From Pycnopodia helianthoides (Eukaryota; Echinodermata; Asteroidea; Forcipulatida; Asteriidae): a stretch of DNA of 64,000 bases. A program made the position numbers and the translations under genes. Location: contig CM063252.1 in NCBI GenBank assembly GCA_032158295.1, forward strand, positions 14,340,250-14,404,249. Direction: 5' to 3'. Of this stretch, positions 58,401-64,000 are shown in pieces. The notes beneath the pieces are model-generated. The model did not search any database, was not told the DNA's origin, and worked only from the letters and a program-made list of their open reading frames with translations. Every line of letters begins with the position of its first letter. Positions within the stretch are counted from its first letter, which is position 1.

Positions 58401-61400
58401 TACATGTAGCATGATAATGGTCTAATCACTACCTCTTTGCAAATCTTGCAAATCTTGTATTCGACAAACTCAATTACTTTTTACCCTTCATTCACACAGC
58501 GCTGGTTAATTAATTTTCAAACAACATTGAGCTAACTTGGTACATCGCTGGTTTTCAAACTGTTGTTCATAACAGGGACACGAAAACAAATGTGTACCCA
58601 TGACTGTGGCTGTGCACAGCTACAATACACTGCATGATGTAATCGATGGATATGGAAGGCGGGGGTCCAGGGTTCAAATCCCACCCAAGTAGACTCTGGA
58701 TATCGGACCTGGACTTACACGAGGCCGCAGAGGCCATGGAGGTCTCTGTTGCCCCTGGTCTTGGCCTTGGTGCTCCCTTCAAGAGTTTCCCATGGACTTT
58801 TAAGACTTTCCAAAATAAAAATGGCCTTTCCCTCTCAAAGATGAAATTCATTTTCTGAACTATTTTTCAAATCATTATTTTTTTGTTTAATGAATATTTG
58901 TAAATGTTTTTTCCCCCTTCTTTGCAGAGATTTATACAGTATCTGGCAACAAGGACGGTAGTCTTCAGCTTGGATACTTTTATGGACAAAGCAAATGTTC
59001 AAGGTGGGTTCAGATTATTTTTTGAAGAAATTGAACACCTCAGCAGGCATTTGATTTCACGGGTTTAGGCTGTAAATCCATGTGTCCGTTGTCCGTGGTG
59101 CGTGGTGCGCAGTGCGCAAAAAAGCAACACACATAATTCCTCACGTAGACTGAACCAACCCGCTCCTCAGTTCAGGTTTGAACACAGTCTAGTTTAGTTT
59201 GATTCAATTCATGTTCTTTATTCATCAATGTCAATGATGATAACTGTTGAGTCCTGCCCAATTTATAAGTCATCTAATGGCACCAAAGGAGCTGACCGAC
59301 CTGGATGATGGCCCAGTTAAGTGGCTGAGCAGTGACATTCTAGTGTGATTGCGATTATTGGGCGTTTTAAATGAACGGCGACGACGATGTGAAAACAACT
59401 GAAAATTGCTTTGTATCGTTACAGTCAGTTAAACAAACTTACACATTAGCGATTACACAATATAACGTACTTTGGGTGGAACAAAGAAAAATTGGCTAGA
59501 GCGGGATTTTATCCTTAATGATTCAAGACTTATTGAATAACATATGTAAAATAATTTTGCAGGATGCTTACTACCATTACCATCTTTTGTATAACAAGTA
59601 CATGTACATTATGTAGGCTTTCAGATAAAATTTACACGATGTCTTTTCGGGGTCATTACCAGAGTATGAACCTACTGTACCTTTAATACGATGCATTCAA
59701 GGGCAATCACATGTGTTACTACAGTGTATTAATTCCCAAGTGCTATGCTAGTCGCTCGTTTAAATCAATTTTTGTCACTTGGCTATAAATGATTGTACCA
59801 TCACATGCGCACACACACCCAAACACAATGCTGCACACAACAACCCCGCTTGTCATATTTTATGATTGATCGTTCATCGAGTGTGTACAAACCGTACATG
59901 CATGCTGAATGCTCCCAGTGCTAGTAGAGGTGTCCGAATCTGCTTGTAATTGATACTGGAAGTATTCCACGCGTGCTTGTCCGGCCGCGCTCCACTTGCC
60001 GTGAATTTCTAGATCAGGTGGCCGTGTGTACACAGGGGGCATAGAGCCGTCATACTAAAACCAAGCAATGTATGCTGATCATACAGTAGAGAGGGGTGCA
60101 GGGTTTCATTAGCCCCCCCCCCCCTTCGCCTGATATTTTCACCTTTGCAGTGTCATGTTGGAATAGGAGAGAAGTCAATGTTTTATGATTGAGTCCAGTG
60201 TCACATTGAGGCATTTGGTTGCACATTTACATAATGCATGAATTTTTTCTTGACGAAATTATGATGGAAATTTACATTCTGAGTCCAAGTGCCTGATGTC
60301 ATTGGATCTGTGCTAAGGTGCCATCATGCTTGAAAATTGAGTGTGAGGGATTTCAAAGTGAACGTTAATTTCTGACTGGGCAGGACATTGTTTTTTACTC
60401 AGTCGTCATTCAAATCTAACTCGCACACTTGGAGAAACGCATGCGAGTTTGATTTGAATGACAACTGAGTAAAAATCATGTCTTACCCAGTCAGAAAAAT
60501 TAATGTTCACTTTGAATCCCTCACACTTAATCCAGTGTTGCTCATTACATGGTTAGGGGTATTAGCTTTTGCATCTAGTTAGATACAAAGTAGAGACATC
60601 CAACACAAACACTGAATTTGCCTTGAAGTGTACTGTATAGCGCTAGGGTACTGGGTTGCTCCGCAAAAGCTTGCCCCGATATCATTTGACAGGCCTGGAA
60701 TTACACGGAGGCCATGGGTTGCCCCTGGTCTTGGCCTTGGTGCCCCTTCATCAACAGTTTCCCATATAGACTTATAAAGATTTTCCAATGGAAGTGCCCT
60801 CTGCAAAATCAAAAATGGCCTTGCCCTCTCAAAGATAAAATTCCAGGCCTGATAATGTGACATGATGCAGGCCTTGTATGACAGTAGTACCTCTAGTCTG
60901 GGGAATTTAGATTTCATGGGGAGTTAAGAGTGACCAGGTGAGTCATTGTATCATGACATTCATCAAATTTAGCTCGCATTTATAGATTGTTGTTATTTTG
61001 AAGTGCGGAAAGGGCCTTTCCAAATGATTAATGTTTCTAATCTTGTACTTTTTTTCGACAAACGTTTTTGACCTTCATATGTACCACCCAACGCTATTTT
61101 CTGTTTTTTTATTTAAAATTTGTTTTTCTTTCTTCATTTTTGGGGGTGTAATTAGAAATATCGTACATAAATTCAATACTGATTCAGGTGAATTTGAGCC
61201 ATTTGTAAAATATATTTAATGTCTCGAAATCACCTGAATCAGTATTGAATATGTACGTGGAATGTACATGTATTATGTTTTCTTCGGCAATAGTTTTGAA
61301 ATCTGTTCTTTTGTTTTTGTCTAATGCCGTACAGTACCGTCCCGAATTTGTGTGTGTTCCTCAGCATTACACACATCGTACCGTCTGGTACAGAAACTCT

Positions 61401-61767
61401 TTGTCAACACAGATATTGTGCTGAGTACATCACAGTGTACGGCATATTTACACAGCTTAAAAAAACCACTTGCAGTTGAGGTCAGAGAGCCGTCTCATCC
61501 GGCAGACTTAATCCGCCAAGACGTGTTAAATACTACCTTAAATATCCCGACTTGAAGAGTGAATTACTGCCCCTGAAAAACCTGGAATTTCCCTCTAAAT
61601 GTAATTACGTTTCTCAGGTTTTTGTTCGCCCCATTTTTACGTCTGCTCTCTCCTCCTCCCTCAGGTTATGACATGTCAACATATATAAGACGCTATTCCA
61701 AGTATCTCAACCAGAAGGCGCTGTCGTATAGGACTGTGGCGTTCGACTTCTGCCGTGTTAAAAGAGG
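40311..61767 (+). CDS. PICALM: Clathrin assembly protein PICALM/AP180, N-terminal part
   Basis: Coding exons 40311-40440, 57933-58075, 58928-59003 and 61665-61767, 452 nt, 150 complete codons plus two bases; phases join at each GT..AG intron. The protein starts [20 protein letters not shown]. It covers the first half of the ANTH domain, which binds PtdIns(4,5)P2 and bends membrane at clathrin-coated pits, and which in PICALM sorts VAMP-type SNAREs. The lipid-binding Lys28 and Lys38-Lys39-Lys40-His41 (GPKKKHLDY) are present. Later blocks are [25 protein letters not shown] and [20 protein letters not shown]. The rest of ANTH and the clathrin/AP2-binding tail lie beyond the window. Invertebrates generally have one gene equivalent to vertebrate PICALM and SNAP91, so the symbol is for the family. 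Confidence 0.93.
42942..43311. repeat. TTAA-flanked MITE, full-length 370-bp copy
   Basis: TTAA at 42938-42941 and 43312-43315. Ends AGGCAATGGACAC and GACATCCTGCCT are partly decayed inverted repeats. Interior: TTACCATAAAAGCTTCTTTG, GTGAGAAACCACTCCCTG, ACAGATTTGTTATTTTATGC, GGGATACACCAAGCGAGGAT. The longest copy of the family here. Confidence 0.85.
43318..43338. repeat. Poly(T) run
   Basis: About 21 T directly right of the MITE at 42942-43311. Confidence 0.9.
44190..44500 (-). mobile_element. LINE (CR1/L2-like) 3'-end remnant
   Basis: The minus-strand frame 44285-44491 includes [20 protein letters not shown] then [12 protein letters not shown], the C-terminal signature (LWNxLPxxIRxAxSLxxFKxxLKTxLF) of reverse transcriptases from CR1/L2/RTE-like non-LTR retrotransposons. 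Beyond the frame, a tail with AAAGCGCTGTGGTACCC and CACTCTATAAAGGCCTG looks like the usual 3' UTR of such elements. The catalytic domain is absent, so it is a dead 5'-truncated copy. Confidence 0.7.
45803..46148. repeat. hAT-like MITE with CAGGGTTCTGCCCA ends
   Basis: CAGGGTTCTGCCCA at the left and TGGGCAGAACCCTG at the right are exact inverted repeats. 346 bp, non-coding. The phrase GGAAACATTTTTCC near the right end recurs at 52618 in an inverted partial copy (52582-52747). Confidence 0.85.
46233..46387. repeat. MITE, 'CAGGCCTGGAATT' family, copy 3
   Basis: CAGGCCTGCAATTTCATCTT at the left; GTAATCCCAGCTCTGG at the right. The core AGGGCACTTCCATTGGAAAA is shared with copies 1 and 6. Confidence 0.8.
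46388..47370. other. PICALM intron 1 segment without defined elements
   Basis: No repeat boundary or exon recognised. The part at 46730-46850 (GGCGAATCCGCTCAACTCCC) is less AT-rich. Confidence 0.4.
47371..47527. repeat. MITE, 'CAGGCCTGGAATT' family, copy 4 (inverted)
   Basis: CAGGCCACGAATTACAC at the left, AGATGAAATTCCAGGCCTG at the right; contains GGTCTTGGCCTCGGTGCC. Confidence 0.8.
47528..50637. other. PICALM intron 1 segment, TACATGTA-rich
   Basis: No gene. It contains a C run (48084-48098), a 3' piece of the CRE-bearing MITE family (49178-49258, GGCGAGGGCGCCCTAC) and many TACATGTA/GTACATGTAC sites. Confidence 0.5.
50638..50772. repeat. CAGGCCT-ended element with 28-bp perfect palindrome
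   Basis: Ends CAGGCCTCACATTT / AAATTTGAGGCCTG are inverted. The palindrome at 50658-50685 reads GGCACCCACAGCAA on each strand and repeats the phrase GGGTGCCCTT. Probably related to, but distinct from, the CAGGCCTGGAATT family. Confidence 0.7.
50830..51165. repeat. TTAA-family MITE, degraded ends
   Basis: It begins TTGTCAAAGACCAGTCTCCT (no left TIR or TTAA) and continues CACTTGGTGTGTCCCAACAT, GAAAATAATGAAAG, AGGGAGTCGTTTCTCACAAT. It ends AACCAAAACTATCTACTGTC. Inverted relative to 42942-43311. Confidence 0.65.
51288..51451. repeat. MITE, 'AGACCTTTATCATG' family, copy 2
   Basis: AGACCCTTATCAGATACTGC at the left and CAAGATGATAAAGGTCT at the right are inverted. It shares GGAACCAGACTATTTCTCCT, TCCAGCCTCGGTTTGGTTAC with 58244-58423 (opposite orientation). 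Confidence 0.75.
52582..52976. repeat. Two adjacent MITE pieces
   Basis: 52582-52747 is an inverted partial copy of 45803-46148 (CAGGGTTCTGCCCAGGAGTT; TATGGCTTTGGATACC). 52751-52976 is a diverged GGGCCCAATTTCATAGAGC element (GAGCCCACTTTCATTGAGCT ... ACAGCTCTGTAGAATCTGGC). Confidence 0.6.
52977..53861. other. PICALM intron 1 segment, nothing recognised
   Basis: It contains an open plus-strand frame starting near 53558 that runs into the MITE at 53862; the protein has no recognisable features. T/A runs at 53517-53535 and 53584-53596. Confidence 0.4.
53862..54167. repeat. TTAA-flanked MITE, abutting a second copy
   Basis: TTAA at 53858-53861 and 54168-54171. Left AGGGTGTGCAAAGC, right CATTGTGCTT. 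Interior GAAAACATATAATGGG, CCCACTATTTTCTCTCGACT and GACGATTACCAATG match 29240-29549 and 61992-62325. Confidence 0.75.
54172..54365. repeat. TTAA-family MITE, left half, adjacent copy
   Basis: Begins AGGTAAAGTGTCATAGATTG straight after the TTAA shared with the preceding element. Continues GACCATAAAAGCTTACTTGG, GAAAGGATTCCCTTCGAAGT, ACATTTGAATCTGAGAAACG, then stops without a right end. Confidence 0.65.
55151..55310. repeat. TTAA-family MITE, left fragment
   Basis: CTTTGCTAAGTACTCCAAAA, GACCATAAATACTGACTTGG, GAAATAATTCCCTTCAAAGG; no right end. Same piece as 13363 and 54172. Confidence 0.55.
55371..55600. repeat. MITE, 'TTAACCCTC' family, copy 2
   Basis: TTAACCCTCTTGCTGTCTGA left, CTGACAGTAGGAGGGTTAA right: clear inverted ends. 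230 bp. Better preserved than copy 1 at 6254-6469. Confidence 0.85.
55601..57932. other. PICALM intron 1, last segment
   Basis: A-runs (55797-55820), a G run (55886-55897), several TACATGTA sites (56036-56045, 56699-56706, 56935-56948) and a (TTTG)n array at 57811-57844 just upstream of exon 2. No gene. Confidence 0.55.
57933..58075 (+). CDS. PICALM: PICALM exon 2
   Basis: 143 bp after a run of ten C and AG. Encodes [20 protein letters not shown] then [15 protein letters not shown] and MIYGHE. It completes the split Tyr codon T|AC from exon 1, 17.5 kb upstream. Confidence 0.92.
58244..58423. repeat. MITE, 'AGACCTTTATCATG' family, copy 3
   Basis: AGACCTTTATCATGGTGCAG and GTAGCATGATAATGGTCT are inverted ends; CCATCTTG / CAAGATGG lie inside them. 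180 bp. Confidence 0.85.
58705..58851. repeat. MITE, 'CAGGCCTGGAATT' family, copy 5 (inverted)
   Basis: GGACCTGGACTTACACGAGG ... GTCTTGGCCTTGGTG ... CTCTCAAAGATGAAATTCA. The right end has lost CAGGCCTG. Confidence 0.75.
58928..59003 (+). CDS. PICALM: PICALM exon 3
   Basis: 76 bp after [30 protein letters not shown] then KANVQ, ending in a phase-1 Gly codon with donor GTGGGT. Too short to appear as a notable open frame. Confidence 0.9.
60336..60532. repeat. Near-complete foldback (snapback) element
   Basis: 197 bp. The left arm (ATTGAGTGTGAGGGATTTCA, AAGTGAACGTTAATTTCTGA, CTGGGCAGGACAT, ACTCAGTCGTCATTCAAAT) is mirrored over some 80 bp by the right arm. The loop of roughly 35 bp is around GCACACTTGGAGAAACGC. 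Confidence 0.88.
60690..60851. repeat. MITE, 'CAGGCCTGGAATT' family, copy 6 (inverted, intact)
   Basis: CAGGCCTGGAATTACACGGA left, GATAAAATTCCAGGCCTG right; both 13-bp ends intact. Contains TCTTGGCCTTGGTGCC. Confidence 0.88.
61665..61767 (+). CDS. PICALM: PICALM exon 4 (last in window)
   Basis: 103 bp after CCTCCCTCAG. Encodes [20 protein letters not shown] then [13 protein letters not shown] and part of Gly; donor GTATGT. The following ANTH exon was not found in 61768-64000. Confidence 0.9.
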
Positions 61768-61836
61768 GTATGTTGACTTAACCTACATGTAACATGTATA
61801 TTGAGTGGAATCCGGGACAGGTGCTCATGCTGACCT

Positions 61837-62351
61837 GGGTCCCCAATTTCATAGAGCTGCTGAAGAAAATATCACTAAATAATTTCAGTTACAAACCAGT
61901 CACAAATTGCACATGTGACATGGTAGTTTGGCCGGTAATCTTATTCTGGTAAGCATAATTTTGTTGTGCTTAGCTACTTTTTGTGCTTTAAAGGCCCTGT
62001 ACACTATTGGTAAGATCGAAAAACACAATGTTCACAGATTCACACATAACTTACATGATTTAAAGTAAGTAATGGTAGAACGGGTACCTTAAAATATTTC
62101 TGCCTAAAATGCTATCGTTTCTGAGAAACGAGTAAAACAATAGTAATTATCGCGCGCGATAATTTGAAAAAACAGAAAACACATAAGATCTCTTTTCACT
62201 ATTTTCTTGTGACCTCGATGACCAATTGAGCTCAAACTTTCACAGGTTTGTTTGTTCATGCATATGTTTAATTACACAAAATGTGGACACTGATTTTGAG
62301 CTGTTACCAAAAGTGTACAATACCTAAAAGCAGCTCTATGAAATTGGGCCC
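61837..62351. repeat. MITE inside MITE (GGGCCCAATTTCATAGAGC host)
   Basis: Host left end GGGTCCCCAATTTCATAGAG at 61837 and right end CAGCTCTATGAAATTGGGCC at 62331-62350, split by a TTAA-family element at 61992-62325. Confidence 0.85.
61992..62325. repeat. TTAA-family MITE nested in another MITE
   Basis: Left AGGCCCTGTACACTATTGGT after TTAA (61988-61991); right ACCAAAAGTGTACAATACCT, the right TTAA decayed to TAAAA. Interior GAAAACACATAAGATC, TTCACTATTTTCTTGTGACC. Confidence 0.85.
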
Positions 62352-62811
62352 TGAAGGCATGTGATTTCTCAGGAAGAACCTCCGTGAGCCTTCAAATTGT
62401 TCTTAAAAAAAAAAAAAAAAAAAAAATGTAAAGCAAGACACTCAGTGCTACAGTACTTACATTGGAGGCTCTAAGCATAGATGAGATTGTGGAAGGTTGA
62501 CTCAAGCACGCTTAATTGAAGCGAGGTCCTCAATGGTTTTTTTAAATTTGGTATTCATCTTTGGTATTAAAAGTCCCACTGTGCAGTCTAAATGGTTTTA
62601 TCTTCATGAGTTTTGTGAATTTGATCTGAAGCTTACACTGTATACCAGTATCAGTTCTCCAGAAAAAGAAATCTATTTAAAACGCTATTGGAGCAAGTGC
62701 ATTTGAAGCCCTCACAAATCACCATTGCTTTGTTTTGATTGTCACAATCAAAAAAAGCCCAACATATTATGTACATATGTACAAAATCTTTGACAAAACA
62801 TTAAAGCCCGG

Positions 62812-62944
62812 TTCATACTTCATGCGAAAGTGGAGCGATTTTTCTTGCATCACAATTTGAAAACGACAGGTAGGGCCTACCGATTATTGCATCACAAAAA
62901 ATTTGCTTTGCATTCGCTTTTGCATGGAGTATGAACCAGGCTTC
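62812..62944. repeat. MITE, 'AAAGCCCGGTTCATACTTC' family, copy 2
   Basis: TTAAAGCCCGGTTCATACTT left, GGAGTATGAACCAGGCTT right. Shorter and more diverged than 12444-12618. Confidence 0.75.
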
Positions 62945-63679
62945 AAAAAGCAGGTTTTTGGGGGGTTAAACTGGACAACTAATTAAAATTGCGTAGAATG
63001 TTGCACGTTTGCAGCAAACAGTTTTTTACGACTCGGGTTTTGCGTGACAATCGCCTTCATGATGCAGTAAGCGTATCGAAATTATCATCACGGATTAATT
63101 TCTGAACTGGGAATTCGTAAGTGGGGCATCGGTGACAGAGTCCGAACGCCGTGCATTGAGTACGTGGCTGGCAGGTACCCACAGCAAGTTAGTAGTGTAC
63201 TGTCTGTCATGACCGTACATGAATTATCATCCCCCAGAACGTACATTTAGCAGCCTGGGTCCATGTGCATATTTGTCTTGTGTCTCACTCCATCTCTCTC
63301 TCTCCCTCTCTATACGTCCCTCAGGGGTTTTGAATATCAATCGAGGAAATTGAAGTTTCTGGATAACATGGGCTATTTATAGACCTGACCCAGTGCTCTA
63401 TTGTTAGTGTTGATAATTGATACACTGCGTTAATAGCGTTGGCGTTTACACAGATATGAATTTGGCGGGTAGGCCTATGTATAATGACAGGTGCAGACAA
63501 ATGCGTTTGCCCTATACAGTGGGGGGATCGATGCATCAATTTACAAGTGTGGGCATAAAAATTAGTGTTGATAAATTGAGTGCATGTTTACATACATTTA
63601 CTTACATGTAGTACATGAACTGAGCATACATGGGGTATGCTGGGGCAAATGTCTGTCATTCTCTGACAGACTTACATAT

Positions 63680-63960
63680 CGTCGGCTCGGTGCTATCAGG
63701 TCGTTTCGTTAGTTGCTTTTTCAAATGATCAGAAGGTCATTAAATGAAAAATGCGAATAAAATTTGAAAAAATATATCATCAAAATCCTTGAGTAGTTTG
63801 TTACTACTTAGAAAATGTTTGTTTCCTTTTTGCCAGACAATTACCTCGGAGACCACTCTTGACCAGCAAACTCTGTTTACCGAGAGATCCAAAATATATG
63901 CAAAATTAATTTTATGAAAACCAAATTAACTGCACTAACGAACGTATAGTCCCGAGGGGA
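63680..63960 (-). repeat. MITE-like element, 'GGCTCAGG' family, copy 3 (inverted)
   Basis: CGTCGGCTCGGTGCTATCAG left, TGCACTAACGAACGTATAGT then CCCGAGGGGA right. The reverse of copies 1 and 2 (GAGACCACTCTTGACCAGCA, AAACTCTGTTTACCGAGAG). Confidence 0.65.
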
Positions 63961-64000
63961 CCTTATAATGTATGCACAAAGTCCTGTACTACACTGCACT

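Larger units (their letters stand above)
58076..58927 (+). other. PICALM intron 2
   Basis: 852 bp, more than a third of it two MITEs (58244-58423 and 58705-58851). Between them at about 58665-58695 lies CCAGGGTTCAAATCCCACC, a tRNA B-box-like SINE remnant. Confidence 0.65.
59004..61664 (+). other. PICALM intron 3
   Basis: 2.66 kb with the foldback at 60336-60532 and the MITE at 60690-60851. 61185-61240 holds a short inverted pair (TTCAATACTGATTCAGGTGA / TCACCTGAATCAGTATTGAA), which may be the core of another small element (about 61150-61260). No exon otherwise. Confidence 0.6.
61768..64000 (+). other. PICALM intron 4 (runs off the window)
   Basis: No continuation of the ANTH domain was found. 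It contains the nested MITE pair, a 22-base A run (62405-62426), two more MITEs, and a CT-rich tract (63287-63325) that ends in an AG but opens no coding frame. Confidence 0.6.

Noticed and set aside
58660..58695. tRNA gene suggested by GGTTCAAATCC
   Set aside because: Only a B-box-like piece; no A box, acceptor stem or cloverleaf around it. More likely a SINE remnant.
63287..63420. Next PICALM exon after the CT-rich tract ending in CCTCAG
   Set aside because: The sequence after the AG hits stop codons in the required frame and does not resemble the ANTH continuation.

Overview
The window is animal nuclear DNA: AT-rich, with short protein-coding exons bounded by GT..AG splice sites and long non-coding tracts full of small inverted-repeat elements. 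The organism is most likely an echinoderm, probably a sea star. That rests on repeat families I recognise from memory (a TTAA-flanked element beginning AGGCACTGGACAC, one with GGGCCCAATTTCATAGAGC ends, frequent TACATGTA motifs) and on deuterostome-like gene structures. It is inference, not proof. No prokaryotic gene, CRISPR array or operon is present.

Five genes are supported by translation. (1) 1031-5469 (+): the 3' part of a SCAF4/SCAF8-type RNA polymerase II CTD-associated SR-like factor, with the end of its RRM, a long Pro/Met/Gly-rich region and an RD/RE-rich tail; the last part is reached only through a +1 frame change. (2) 11883-14900 (-): complete five-exon Cu/Zn superoxide dismutase, 151 aa. 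(3) 15408-26363 (+): complete 14-exon mitochondrial-type arginyl-tRNA synthetase RARS2, 584 aa. (4) 32794-35352 (+): TMEM26, three coding exons, 303 aa. (5) 40311-61767 (+): the first four coding exons of the clathrin adaptor PICALM/AP180, encoding the N-terminal ANTH region and cut by the window edge; its first intron is about 17.5 kb.

Layout: SCAF and SOD1 are convergent, the same arrangement as human SOD1 and SCAF4 on chromosome 21. SOD1 and RARS2 are divergent, with start codons 507 bp apart around a TATA box and a palindromic CCAAT box. RARS2, TMEM26 and PICALM then follow on the same strand. These are unrelated housekeeping or signalling genes, so proximity need not mean joint function.

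Introns and intergenic DNA carry at least ten families of small inverted-repeat (MITE-like) elements, some nested or abutting, plus SINE-like pieces, a LINE 3' remnant, minisatellites (45, 22 and 15 bp units) and microsatellites. Two elements appear to bring poly(A) hexamers into gene 3' ends. I found no convincing new biological system. The most useful leads are the SCAF frameshift, the SCAF-SOD1 synteny, the SOD1/RARS2 divergent promoter, a CRE-bearing repeat cluster in a TMEM26 intron, and a TACATGTA-rich PICALM intron. All splice sites were assigned by eye from reading-frame continuity.
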